Shown one piece after another: positions 28,001-43,000 of a stretch of DNA of 64,000 nucleotides; within the stretch, counting starts at the first letter, position 1; every line of letters starts with the position of its first letter. The DNA lies in assembly GCF_012273895.1 (NCBI RefSeq), contig NC_052126.1, positions 5,221,218-5,285,217 of the forward strand, in the 5' to 3' direction. Below the pieces are notes generated by a model. It saw only the letters and a list, made by a program, of their open reading frames with translations. It did no database searches and was not told where the DNA came from. The stretch comes from Zerene cesonia (lineage: Eukaryota > Arthropoda > Insecta > Lepidoptera > Pieridae). Position numbers and translations under genes: made by a program.

Positions 28001-31000
28001 CATGCAGATAGCCACTATAATGTAGGTATCCGATAAGGAATGGGAGGAGAAAGGGATTTCGATACATTCTATCCTCGAAGGGACAAAATTGAAGAAGAAA
28101 GTGTGTGCCGTAAAATTTTATTCTGACCACGCGGGTGAAGCTGCGGACAACAGCCAGTCGTAACGATAATATAAAGCGGAAGTTTGCAAGTATGGATAGA
28201 TCGATTTTTGTAACACTTCACTTAAAAACTACTGAATGAATTTTAATGAAACCTTACAATAACATAGCTTATACATCAGAATAAGACTCAGGCTACATTT
28301 CACACTTTATTTCACGCAAGTAAGCCGCAGATTTCATCCAGTAAAATATATACGAGGTGATAATGCATCAACTATTTTTGACTCATATTTATAAAATATA
28401 TGCTACAACACCAAATATCTCGGAATAGTATTATCATAAAGTAGATCTTACTATTAGTACTAGTATTTCTAAAACGAATAAAACGATGTCTGGACTATAT
28501 AAAAGATAACAAATTAAAAAATGTTTATTTGAACCAAAAAAGAAATACACTTTACACATTGAATACAAATTATATAGGTATATTACATTTTTATAGTTAA
28601 ATGGGCTGAAGTTACTTACAACAATGAACAATAAAATAAATTACAAGATTATATTCAAGCGTGTTTAATGATAGTCTCAACTAAATTGTCTCACTTGCGT
28701 ATATATAGGATATTCGTAAGGAAATTGTTTAATCCTAGCGATCCTTACCTGGTTTATAAGATAAACTTATGAAAATCTATATTTTCATAAGTTTATACTA
28801 TTATTGTCACCGATCCTTGATTAGAGTACAAAGTTTGTATTAGATCTATCCGTTTGAATTGTGACGAAATCAAGTCTAAAGGAGTCGGTTATACACAAAC
28901 AAACTTTTTAATAGCGTGTTAAAAAACGTTTGACAGCTGAGTTTTATTGTGTGATAGCGGGCAACTGAACTGGTGGTTTGTCCTGATGATAAGCGATCAC
29001 AACCGCCCATGAACACGCGCTGCCCGCCTTTAAGGGGCAAAAGGAAAGGATTGATGATTGGAAAGAAGGAAAGAACTGGGAAGAGAGCAACAGGATATGG
29101 CCTCCGGCTCCACCTCTCACCGTACGAAACACAATAGCATGCTATTATTTCACGCCGGTCTTTTGTGGGGGTGTGGTACTTCACCGGTGCGAACTGGTCT
29201 AATTCGGTCCGAAGCATGCTCGACTCCCAGCCTAGAACGACGATAGAATGACGCCATAGTCAATATCTTCTATTAACTTGAGGTATATGAACTAGAACTG
29301 TTAATATATTTAACGTAGTCGCTTCCGCTGTTGTAGTGACCGCGGCTTTGAGCGGATTTCACAGATTTACTGTGAGAGCAAAGAGTTCCTGGAACCTGCT
29401 TTGAGCTATGTATGAGCTGAGAGAAATTGATTCGATTTTTCTTTATCTGTATTCGTTTTATAAGCTTTTTGTATATGTAATGCAAGATAATCCGTTTATA
29501 GAGGTTTATAGTGAAGATGATTTTGTTTCTTTTTGCGTATTTCTAGGAATAAACAATATAACAGAAAAAAGGTTATAAAAAATTTTATGACCTCATATTT
29601 TAAAAGCAAAAACTTGATATCTACAAATCTCTAGAATGACAAGTAAGGAACGACGAAACCATTGAACGAGAAAACATTTAAATTTGATGAAAATTATGCT
29701 TTTATAATATGCATTTAGAAACAGTTATTTAAAAAAGGTAAACGACTGACTTCCATGAATTTGCCATCGTCTTAACAAATCTTTAAATACGACAGTATAC
29801 TCTTATTTGTTTTCCACAACTGTATGAAAATCGTTTCGGCAGTTTTAAGTTTAATATTAAGTATAATTTTCACCTTAGTTGAATTTTAATGAAACATTTT
29901 TTGATTATATTTATAGCAATTACATTAGCTTATTAAAAAAGTTAATGGTACATGTTTGTTTCAGATCACGGATTCAAGCCTCAAATTATAATGAAGGTAA
30001 GGACGAATTTTATATATTTCTATTTAAAATTAAGTATATCACCACTGCTTATGTCGATGAGGGATAAACGTCGTGAGGTAACCAGCGTGTCCAGGGTCAA
30101 AAAGTACAATGTGGCCTGGACATCGAGCTGGATTATGGCCTAAACCTTCATGGGGGCATGTGTCCTTACCTACTTACGAATAGTAGTTAGGTAAGAGTAC
30201 TTACTCATTTTCACTGACTCGTTCTTTTTCACAATAAACTTATGATTTAGCATAGAAGTTTTTTTAGTTAAATTGCTATTTCATTATAGTATAGTTTTCT
30301 TAAGAACATCAAACACTAGTTATGAATTAAGAATTTAATGCTTGTGAATAATAAAAATCGTGTCTCTGTCCATTGTACGGATTGTAGTTAAATTTGGGTC
30401 TATTAAGATAGCACGCCGCAGCTTGACAGACCAGTCTGTAAACAAAGCACGACACAGATAATATAGAGAAACTAAGACCATGCCATCTGGCTCCATAGTT
30501 AACACTTCTTATAAATTACTTGATTCATTCATTAGTCTGTGCATAATCATTTAATTTGTTCCAACAACCGACTTTAAAAATCTTAAGAACTCTCAGAAAT
30601 TAAAGACCTTTTTACGAATTTTAAGGCTAAAGACATAAAACTGAAGTCTCCCCGTGACCTCGCTGAAAAGTGTTCGAAACGTCGGATTAAATAATGAATA
30701 AATCGCGATGAAATCGTTTTAAAAGTCTTTATACCTAAACGTATGATACTCGCCTAAAATCAGACAGCAAAATTCTATCTTAAGAAGCAACAAAATAATT
30801 CTATACCGAAATGAATTGACTAAGCCCAGCTTTGCCAGTAATTTATAAAGTCCGTAAACAATTATTTATTGCGAAGGTGCAGGATAATACCTAACATACT
30901 GCAGTCTAGAATTCACGTGGGATAACATAAATCCAGATTAAACCAGTTCGAGGCAGAACCAAGCGGGGCCAATTAGCACTCAGGAGATTTGCATTTTAGT

Positions 31001-34000
31001 TCGGCTTAGTGAAAACAGGCATTTTGTTAATTATTATTTATGGCGCCGGGAATACAAAATGGCCGCTCACGTTAAGATGTTAAATTTGCATAAATGAACG
31101 ATGTTTATTTGATATTTTTTTACTGAGTTTTTGTTATTACAAAGTTCAAGACTGATTGAAGCAAAAGGGTTATTTATTAATAAATTTGTGAAATAATGAC
31201 TTATTAAATTCATTGTCTCTTTTTTTGTAATTACTTTCTGTGTACATTTTCTTGAAAAAAAGCCTTTAGAAATTAAAAACTTTTTAACGGATATTAGTGT
31301 TTTTTTAATACTCCACATATCAACTGTGGAGAAATAGGTGGAGGTAGTTCACAAACAACAATTTTTGTATGACCTTCAAGACAAATAACGTCTCAGTCTC
31401 GCCGTGACCACGCTCGCTGTAAAGCGTTCGAAACGTCGGGTTAATAATATAATGAGTAAATCGCGTTTAAAATCCGTTAAAAAGTTTTTAATTTCTAAAT
31501 GTATAATACTCGCGTAAAATCAAACACAAGAAAAAACTAAAAAAGCATTTGCCAGTAAGATATAATTGTGATTTTATGTATAAGTATACTTTGTTTGTGT
31601 AATAATTACAGGTAAGCCTTCAAATAAGTAATGTATATTAGTATAAAATTATTAATTGATAATAAACAGCCACTAACATCATAATATATTGGTATTCCAA
31701 TCTAAATTTTAATATTGTCATAAAAAAGTGAAGTCCCTTGTCCCCTACATATCATCTGCCCCGATATGGGGCAGATGATATACATCTGTTTGACTGATCG
31801 ATTTTCTTTATGGACAATTAGGTGATCAGCCTCCTGTGTCTTGTCAGACCAAGACATTTTTTTATTGTCCCCACCGGGAACCGGGAATCCAGGACGAGTT
31901 CGATTCCCGGTTCCCTCGATTTTACGCTCACGCGTTTACCACTGTACCAAGGAGGCGGTCAATTGAATAATACACAGTTGTAAAGATATAAATAAAACCA
32001 TAATAAACTTTTGTTAAAAAAATATTGATAGTCAAAATGAAATTGGTAAACCAATTAATTTAAACAATACTTACTGATTAATGACTATAATTAATCGAAA
32101 ATTACACAGACCACATTTCATATGCGAAAGTTATTTGTTACTTTCCAGTGACTAGCAATCGGATAAAATATTTTCGAATTTATTAGCTTCTTAATTTAAT
32201 CTCGGCGATTGGGCGTACGGCGTAAGCTTAGAATTTATTGTTTTGGCTCTCAGCACAGCTTTACGTACTAATAATATTCGATATTATTCTTTGCATTTTC
32301 AAATTTTCTTTTAGCCCCTTATAAATCGGAATCTTATTAACGTTTGAACCGATCTGATCCAGGCATTTTAAAGTAATTTATATAGAAGGTAGACGGTCAC
32401 ATAATTGCCATAGTAATGCTTTTCTCGTTTACTCATATATATTATATTAAAGTGAGTACGAAATATTATCAACTATTTATTGTTAAAGAATATAAAAATT
32501 AAATGTATTTAAATGTCTCAGCTACAAAGCTTGAAAAGAAGCAAGTCAAAACTAGGCATTTATATTTTAAGTTCTTTGATTTTATATCTTTAATGAAAAA
32601 TAATTTTTCTTCAAAAAATGTCACCGTTGTTACTATTACGGTAGGTTCTTACACATTCTAAAAGAATCACGTCAATAAATAAAAAACCCCACGGAGTTAT
32701 CGCGTAACAAAACCGAATAAAATACAGTCGAATTCAAAACCTCATTCGTTTTTTGTATCATCGCTCATAAAAGCAAATTACAATAAACATTTTCCACTGC
32801 AATCATACAACAATTCCTTAACAACCGAGCATTGCAAATCCACATAGAGACGTAAGCAAATAGCAACGAAGCCGCGGGCAACAGCTAGTGATGGATTTAG
32901 CGAAATGCGGTGAGCCAAACAATAAATTCTAAGCTTATAGCCCCTGTTCGCCAACAGATTTGAACGTAATCCCAATGTTCCTCAAATAGCTGAGTATTCG
33001 TAATGTAACCTATTTATCTACATTTGGACTAATGTCCTTAAACTCAGTAACTACTGGTGCGAATTATTATATTTTACACGCTTATATAGCTTCACATGTA
33101 TGTTTGTATTGTTCCCAATTATATTGCTGCTCCTTTGCATTGGTTGCATGACGTCATTAATCTATAGCCTTAATTAATAAATAATAATTACAGTAAAAAA
33201 AATAAGAAACAAGCTTTAACGATAGAATCAATTTTAACTTACTCCTACAGAGTACACCTAAGTATATTGTTTCATTACGATACTTTTCAGGATTATTAAA
33301 GTCATGAAATTATTAGATTGTCAGTTATCACCGATCATTGATAAGCCTACAAATTTTTTAATAAAATATGTTCGTTAAATGTGGGTCAAAAGCGAGTCTA
33401 AAGGAGTCAATCACACACGCATATAGGTGAAACTAAAAGCTATAAAAGCGTGTTAAAAAATTATTCAATATTCACAAAATAATCCAGTTGCGGTAGATTA
33501 GAGAGGCTGTCCCATTCACTTATACTAGAATCGCACGCTATCCGCATAATATAACTAATCAATTTCGAATAAAGGCTTGCATATTAATGTTTGCACAATA
33601 AATTGTATGTACTAATACGTATTAGTCTCAGTCGAATTAATGTGGAATAATTGATAACTGTTTGTCGGTTGAGGCAGAACTATTGAACGGATTGTGGTGG
33701 ATTTTGATTTATATATAGACGAAATATTGGAAGTTATTGTAACCCTACTTTGATTTTTAATGAAGTGTAACTGTTAGTAGTTAATAGTTGCCTGGAAGTA
33801 ATTGCTTATAAGTAATTCGACTGTTTTTTTTTGTGTTGCCTCTTTATACAGAGTGAACTGATATTTATTATGTTTTTTGTATTCAAAAACTGTACCTTAT
33901 CATGCAGTCCCAATTTAAATTTGATTCAAGTTGGTGTAATTTTGTTAAAAATAGTGATAGTATTAATTTTTCCACATATTTGTTATGTTAACACATTTTA

Positions 34001-37000
34001 ATAGCAGAATAATTCAGGGAACCCGTGTGAGAGAAGCTAGTCTCAGATAACTTCAAACTAATTGAATAATTTGAAATTCAGCCTGAAATCAGTGAACGAA
34101 TCTAAAATGTTCAAACTAGTCACAGAGGAAAAACAATATTATATGATTAGATTCTTTAATTTGTAGGTTGGACATTACCTGGAACCTAATTAGCCCAAAC
34201 TTAATTACTAGAGTACCCATGAATATGGGTCACCTTACGCATATGCATTATTTATAGGATGTTTTAACGAAAAAACCACACAGTACAAGAATTTTTTGAA
34301 ATTGTGCAGACAGTTACAAGATGGTTTAGGTTATTGTTAAAAATGTGTGCGTGTGTGTGTGTTTTTTTAATTAAATTTCCACCATTTTTATTTGAATTTG
34401 CGAGAATTTCAATTAAAAATTACAATCTGGATCGGTTCACAGTCGAAAGTTCTGGTCTAACACAGCCAAAAATAAAACGCAGTCGAGTTAACTATGATTT
34501 TTTTTGTTACAGATACATTAGACGCGGATTATGACGGACATTCTGGACAAGATTTTGCAGACGGGTAAGTTATCCGCATACATATAGTCTATTGTACACT
34601 TATAAGGCATGGGCCATATACGTTTCACATATAGTTGGAAATTTAATTTGATTCATAGAATAGGCGAGCATGCTCGGCTTGTGTCCTGCCAGGTTTAGAC
34701 ATTTTTTTTGCAAATTTCTACAGAGAATAGAAACCAGAGTACCCCTCAGTTCTTCACTACTATACCATAAAGACAATGGGAAAATACAAAAAAAAATGGA
34801 AATGAGTTTTAAAATAACAACATTTCCTAGAACCAACGAACAAATACTGTAACTTTTGCTTCTGTATGTGACACGCATCAAACATATTAGAAGTCGGTTA
34901 AAAATTTAAATATCTCACATCATTCGGACGCAATCAAAACACGCCCGAGGGAATACAATATAAAAAACATATAACACACCTTCAAAAACATGCTTAATTA
35001 CCTCTCCCTTCTGGATAATGAAAAATCTACTTGTTTTCATAGAAAACGTGGAAATACCCTTTGACGAGCCGGGGCTTTTCCAAACATGCAATATGCGTTA
35101 TGTTTTGTTACCATTTCTTTTATGCTTTCACATTTATTTTAAATATGTTCAACATTAATTATTACAAGATCATAGCTCATTTTGTATACGATTTTATTGA
35201 TTTAATAGTTCTTACGTGTTAATCACAGAAGGGTTATAATATTAGTACAATCTAGTAAAAGTCTAAATCTAGTTTTGGCGTATCACCAATTAGCTTTGAA
35301 TACATAAAGATTGTAGACACACAAATAAAATTAAATGTCAAATACTATATCTATAGAAATTATCTTGTAATTACTTCTTGAATGATGTTGATTTCTGGAA
35401 TACTAGTAGTTTTATACATCGCCCCGACTTCGCTCTTGGTACATATATAGCCTATAGAAAGCACTTGGTAACATATCTAACGATAATAATTTTTGATAAC
35501 AGTCCCTAAGAAGTAGTTCCTGAGGTTTTCGCGTTCAAACAAACAAGCTCTTCAGCTTAATATTATAAGTATATATCAAACTAGCTGTTCGCCCCGGCTT
35601 CGCCCGTGGTACATATATAGTCTATGTTACTCGTGGATAATGTAGCTTTCGAATGGTGAAAGAATTTTTAAAATCGGTCCAGTAGTTTTTGAACCTATTC
35701 ATTACAACCAAACAAACAAAGTTTTCCTCTTTATAATATTAGTGTAGATAGCTCATGGAATTTAGTATGTAGAGTGGCGGTAAGCTACTTATTAAAATGT
35801 ATTAAATGTTTTTAACTCATAAATGTATGGATTTTTTTTATTTCAGATTTGAATACAATAAACATCAACGGATGGATAATTGTGAGTATTCATTTTATAA
35901 TTATGTATTAATTGAATTAAGTAGTTGCTATTTAACTCAAACTCAAACATATACTTACTCAATTAGACTTCTTATAGAAGAACTTTTGAATCGTCATAAC
36001 ACAGTTTTAACATTTACCACCGGTCCGTAAAAAAGCTTCTACAGAGAAGAGCTGTTATTAATTTTCTTTTAATGAACAAATTTATTAAATTGAACTAACT
36101 ATCACAAAATTAGTATAAATCCCAAAAAGTTTGGTGTGAGAAATTTTGAAAGAATAAAAATATCAAATAGCTCAGGTTAGGTGTGTTCACTCATCCTACT
36201 ATCCTACTTCCTATCCTACTAATATTATAAATGCGAAAGTTTTTAAGGATGTGTATGTGTTTGTTGCTCTTTCACACAAAAACTGCTGAAGCGTTTGCAA
36301 CGAAATTTGGTACATAGATAGCTGGACAACTGGAATAACACATGGGCGATATTTTATCCCGATATTCCTACGGAATACGGCCTTATGCGGGTGAAACCGC
36401 AGGGCGCAGCTAGTTACAAATAAACTTTCCCTTCAAAACATTATTGTACACTAGTTAAACTGATTTCTATAAGATTTAGAAAAGGCATAAATTAGTCCTT
36501 TATCTTTGACCGTCAATATACATATGTATTTTTATACCGAAAATATAACTCGTAAAGGGTGAAACCGAGTACGCGAGCAAAGAAGCTGCAAACAGCTAGT
36601 AAACATACGTACTACAAATTCACTTAAGTGAACTTTTCAGTTCTCAACAAGTTCTGTGTATGTACGTAAATAAGTCTGCTCGCGATGCCTTCATTTGACA
36701 CAGTTTATTCTGGAATTGGGAGAAATCTACCAATTTTATAATATACTAGCTGCGCCCCGCGGTTTCACCAGCGTAAGTCCGTATTCCGTAGGAATATCGG
36801 GATAAAAAGTTGCCTATATGTTATTCCAGTTGTCCAGCTGTATACGTACCAAATTTCATTGCAATCGGTTCAGTAGATTTTGCGTGAAAGAGCAACAAAC
36901 ACACACACACATCCTTACAAACTTTCGCATTTATAATAATATTAGTAGGTCTATTGGTACGCCCCGGCTTCACCCGCAAACGAAGCCACGGGCATGGATA

Positions 37001-40000
37001 AGTATTTATAAAGCTCATGTCCTATTCCGATGTATAAGCTATATAATTGTAAAGCTTCATTAAAATCATTCAGTAGGTGCCTTCATACCGAAATTCCTAT
37101 TGGATAACTTACGCGGGTGAAACCGCGGGGCGCAGCTAGTAAATAATACGAATTCATTTTTGATATTACAAACTACATTCTCATACTTAAAATGTAGCTC
37201 AAGTCCATAACCCATTGTTAGCCTCCCGTTATCAACGATCGGTTATAAGACATTATTATGTGCTAATATCAACTCACCTTAATTGTAATTATTATATTGT
37301 AACCTTACGTACGCTTGTCTTCTTTCGTAATCAAATTGTATATATAATTATGAAATAGTGTATATATTTCGCGATAAACTATTTAGATATATTGTACTAA
37401 ATTATGTTAAATACATAGTGGGAAGATACTGTCGTCTAAGATACAGGCTCGGCCTAGTTTAGACGACAAGTGTCCATAGTTATAAGTTTTTTGTTTTAAA
37501 ATTCAAGCCACATATGCAATGTTAATGTGAGGTATGAATAAATAAAGATTTTTATTATATTGTATTATTATTGCTAATGAATTTTGGAACTGAATACTAT
37601 ATACTATCTTAATGAGAGGCAAAGATAATAAAACAAACAAAATAACACCTTATTCATTTATATTAAGACACATCGTAATTTTCATATAATTATTATTATT
37701 TAATAGCGAAGCACAAATACAAATTACACCAAAAATTTCGCAATATTTGCCGGCAGCGAAATTAGAAACAAACTCGGCCTAATTTATCGTGGCTATATTT
37801 CTGACGTCGATTCGTTGCTGCCCGTATTTCCCATAGGATATCCCGTCTAAAGCAAATTGATTTCAAAAACTTCCATTTTTCCTTTACACGTTATTGTTAT
37901 CGCTATAAGAGTTTCGAGAATATCTTCAAAACTTAAATTATGCTGAAATATTATATTCATTGGCTAAAAGCATCTCTAAGTATAAGATTAACATTTTACT
38001 TATAAACTAAAAACAATTTTCCTATGTTGCTATGTTATTGATTTCGTCTTATCTTACCATTTTAGTAGTATAAATTGAAACAGTTAAGAGAATGTCTGTT
38101 TGACTTGAGTATCGTTCATCCGATCTTTACGGGTAGTGAACCAATCAAGGGAAATACAGATTTGCCTTCAAACAAAAGCGTAATCGGTCAAAGCAGATAT
38201 CAGTTTATTCTTGTAGTTTCCTACAAATAGTGCAGGGTGAGAGTATTTGAAATGGTATGTTACATATTGTGTATAAGCTAAGAGGCAATCTTGACATCAT
38301 AATAAAAAGGTTCAGTTTGCGAGACTGACATTTTTCATTCAATTCTATGTTTACATCGGAGACAATTATTATGCAGAATGAGATTAACTATCGAGTAAAC
38401 GATAATTGCATTTGTAGTTTGGTTTATATTAATATGACCAAAAGTATTAAAGTGAAGTTGAATGAGCAAATCAATTGTAGCTTTGCAAAAATTTCATGAC
38501 TGAATTTTGTTCTGAGACTACTTTATATAATAAATTTTGCTTCCAATTTGTCATATCCTACTAGTATTATAAATACGAAAGTTTGTGAGGATGGATGTAT
38601 GGGTATGTTGGTTACACTTTCACGCAAAAACTACTGAACCGATTGCAATAAAATTTGATTTGGTAGATAGCTGGACAACTGGAATAACACATAGGCAACG
38701 TTTTATCCCCATATTCCTATGGCATACGGACTTACGCGGGTAAAACCCCGGGGTGCAGCTAGTGATATATAACTATACATTCTTTATAATCCCAGGAGAC
38801 TATATAATAATACCTTTCTTCCTTCAGTTTAAAAAATATACTTTTATATTATAGTCATTATTAGGGTGTATTAGAGTTATAATATGAGTGATAAGATACC
38901 GAGCAAAGCTTAAAATATCCGTTACACCAGACCGACGAACTGGTACAACTAAAATGTAATAAAAATGATCTCCCAAAGGATATTGTTGCGGACATTAATT
39001 TTCAGACTCCCTGCAATTCAGTTCTTTGCAATTCTACCGGAATCTATTGATCTTCGCGTTCTGATGAGCTACTCCTCTTTTTTGGAACGAATATATAGTA
39101 TATTTTTGGATATTGGAGATATGTTTTGTTTAATATTTTTTATATTTTTATGGAAAGGAGGTAATAAAAATACTTATATTTAACAAAGAAATAAACTACC
39201 TTCCAACTGTCAGAACTAGACCTAATTCTATAAGAAGTCTTACTGAATAATTAAATGTTTGATTTTGTGTTCGGGAAAATTAAATTACATGGGACCACAT
39301 GGGAAACACCAGCTTTCAAATAAAAAAAGAAATAAAAAAATCGATTCAACCAGTAAAAATCTTTGAGATAACAAACACAAAAAAGCAGTCGAATTTATAG
39401 CCTTCTTTTTTGTAGTCGGTTGATAACATGCTTATTTAAGTCATTTACCGAAGTGCGCTGGATCTTTCCCAATACATAGGTTTTTTAATCCAGTCTTCCT
39501 TTAAAACTAATTCGGTGTTTATGTTATGATGTAGCAACTCTCATACTGATAGTGTGGCATGATTCAATAAACCTTTTCGAAATGTGTCACACGTTTTATT
39601 TGGACACGCCATCAGCGTATTTATATATAACCTTTTCATTCTATAGCGGATAGCCTATAATTTATTTGCCTTGTCGAAATCTCTTGTATCCCATCGGCTT
39701 ACAGTGTGTAAATAATTTTTATTTGTTACAACGTTGTGCTCGTAATTTCCTCTAGCAATAGACATCTTTATTACAATTAAAAACTACGATCAGTAGAAAA
39801 ACAGACAGACAGACTGACAATCATATAGTATGTCTTATCGTGGCTTCCTTTTTTATGAGTAACATCATAAAAAATTCTTATTCTTTAATATCCCCAATGT
39901 TAAAAATTAGTTTGAACCTGATGTACTGTCGTATGACTACTCACAGGTGCTCATTACATGCTGTCAATTAACAATAGATCCCAGGGAGTCGTGGAGACTT

Positions 40001-43000
40001 GAAGTAGCTTGTTTCAGACGTTGAATAGTCGACAGTCACAGGTATATTTCCTCTGCAAATGTTTATGGGTGATACTGGTTGTTGCTGGTTGCTACAATAT
40101 ACATTTGTTTCACTGATCGATTTTCTTTATGGACAAGTAGGTGTCAGCTTTCTGTTTCCTGCCAGACCGAGACATTTTTTTTGTGCATCCCCACCGGGAA
40201 TCGAACCCAGGACCCCTCAGTACTAATCTCACGCTTCAACCACTGTACCAAGGAGGCGGTCAACTATGTCCTTTGCCAACAATCAAATAAAAATGCACCT
40301 TCACCAAAATACACCTCTAGTTATATCTAGCAATATGGCAGAGACCAGGTGCTAAAACATATCCAAAAATAGTCCAGATAACCAAAAACTATACACCAAT
40401 TTCAACTAAATTCACCCAACAGGATGGGATGATACAACATCCCACATAATCCTTTGCTAAAAGTAATCAACGCAAACTATAAATTCCTAAAGCTTATCAA
40501 ACTTCGCTAGCTGTCGGTGTCTCGGATAATTGCGAAACTTTAGCCCCAAGTAATGTAAATAATATTTTAAGGGCCGATGGGGCTTGAACGTAAATAATGA
40601 AGTTGCGGAACTAGTATGTGTATGTATCCTTGAATATCCATTTAGCGATTAATACGGTGGTATGATTTAGAATCGATTTATTTATGGGTAGTTATGGAAG
40701 AAGGAAAAATCCTTAATAGGTGAATTTGTTAATTTTTCTGACGATTCTATGTTAAGCTCATATATTTAACGATACGACGATCGATATTTAACGTCACTTG
40801 CTTCCACGAATAATTTGTATAAAAAACTGTTCAGCATGTTTACATACTTCTACTATCTCATACAAATAATAATATTAGGAAAAAATAGGTCATATGTTTA
40901 CATTAATGGACATTTATGTGATTCAAAGCGGACGAACTTTTATTTTGTGGATGTCATTTGCAAATAAAACATGTCTGTTACACAAAGTACTCGAATAAAT
41001 TAAAAATTAGCTAATGATAAGTCAACATGTGTTTGAACTGCTCTTAATTTAGGTACTGTACAATCAGCATATTAATGTAAACAGTGTAGCGTTGGCAAAT
41101 ACAACGCAATTAGACATGTAAGTATTAACCTTTCTCTCTATCTATGAGTTTAAACATTAGTTAGTCTGTCTATTTATTGGTTCATCCCTTTCATTACTTC
41201 CTGTGTACCGCTTATCCAATTTTGTTGAATTTTAGTATAACATTAGATTGCTTGATTTTCTCCATTTTATCAGTCTTTAATTTTTATTGAAATCTTTTAT
41301 TGTTGTCTTTACTTCTTTGCATTTTTTATTTGAATTAATATTTGTCTTTAATTTTATAAAAAAGAAATCTTATATAACATATCAACATAAACAAACATAA
41401 AAATGCTATTTCGCCATAATATTTAATATATCGTGACGTATAGATTGGGTCGTTAAAATAAGAAAGCGTTTAAATAAACTTTTACTGATACCTATTTTGC
41501 TGCGATAACTCGAAAACCTTCTTACTCTGTTATTTATTACGTTCATGAATCTATGTATAAATATTATATACTTCTATAGTGTATTATAGTATTGTATAAA
41601 TAACTTCTCTTTTTTAATTCAATGAAATTCATTGACCAAACAAACGCAACAGTTCAAAGTTCCATTGGCACACCGTCAAAGCAGAAAAAATTCCAATTTT
41701 TTTATTAAATACGTTCAAAATATCAAAACAAATAAATACAAAACATAAAAATATAAAATTGCAATTAGTAAATACGTGTTCTTATTATTTAATTCATAAA
41801 AGCGTTCACCCCAGTATATTTACACATCAAAAACAATGTTTCACATTATGACTTATGGTTACAGATATATCGTACTACAGAATAACTGTCCTTTTAAAAA
41901 TGTATGTACATGCTAGCGAACGTACACTCAGTGCAATAATGACGATACACTGGTGTTAATGGTTATTAAAATTATTATTGCGTAATATAACATAGCAAAC
42001 GTATAGTATGGCAATCACCAATAAAAACTGTTTAATATTGGGTAATGCTAGGTGTAAACTTAGCTTTACCCAGATTCATTTATTAATACCTAAGTTCTTT
42101 GGATAAAGTTCGGTTATTTTTAATACTAGACGCCCGCCCAGATATCAAGATCCCTGTTTTATCATCAAGAGATCATTTAATCGGGACAAAAACTGTCACC
42201 CAAGTCAGCTCATACCCTGTCTCTATAGAAATTTCATCAAAATCCGTTCAGTAGTTTCAGCGTGATCGACGGACAAACATCCAAGCAAACAAACTTTCAC
42301 ATTTATTATATTACTGTGATTCGGGGTTAGTTCTATCTTCATTTTCATTTCAGTTAAATCTACCTGCAAATTTGAGATTAAATGCAAACGAAACATCTAT
42401 AATTTTATCCATTCGCACAAACTTTTGAAATTTTAATACCAATAGGAAGACATCTTAGCTTTTCCGCAGGTGTCCATGGTTAAATATCATATAAAAACGC
42501 ATTTTTACTATTTCACGAACATTACCCAATTATCTTGGGCTGGCTGAATAAACCCAGATTACTCCTTAGTCACTAGCCAATTAATTATCTATTTTCTATT
42601 CCATAATAGCACTCTAAGCTGTTCTACAAAATAACAATGGACAAACCGCCATGTCCCGCACTGCACCACCCTCGTTTCACTCATGAGGGTTCTGCAAACA
42701 TAGCTGTTTTTCTTTGCAGAGTCAATTGAGACCCTTTGTTTGATCCCAGCGGACCTCCTTAATGACAGCGTAATACTCTGCTTTGTTTGTCGACGTGAAT
42801 TAGTACTTTTATGGATTGGTAACGGTTGGCAAGAAGGGATTTATATAAATAAGATACGTAACACATACTCAAACATATTTTATATACGACTATTTAGACT
42901 AGACTGTATGGGCTCTCTGTAAAAATTAAAATATATATAAATCAATTGATAATTTAAATAAATGCTTTTCGGATATCCAAGATCGTGCATTTATTTAAAA

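Larger units (their letters stand above)
27383..29964 (+). other. Intron between coding exons 2 and 3
   Basis: Holds repeats at 27785-28162, 28680-28892 and the minus-strand retroposon at 28943-29230. No other coding signal. Confidence 0.6.
29997..34512 (+). other. Intron between coding exons 3 and 4
   Basis: Repeats at 30064, 30640, 31390, 31730 and 33240. A juxtaposed ATTACAG|GTAAGC at 31605-31616 resembles a recursive splice site. Confidence 0.6.

Noticed and set aside
27319..34564. Exons at 27319 and 34513 as mutually exclusive alternatives
   Set aside because: Both are phase 1-2 and cannot be joined directly (TGA), so this was considered first. The 32-nt exon at 29965 bridges them in frame, which is simpler, though alternative use is still possible.
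38965..39183. Hydrophobic 72-codon ORF
   Set aside because: It could pass as a membrane peptide, but T-rich DNA readily encodes Phe/Leu/Ile runs, and it has no supporting context.
42720..42835. Possible exon after TTTCTTTGCAG at 42720
   Set aside because: Good acceptor and an open frame, but no convincing donor, and the phase left by exon 5 would create TAG at the junction.
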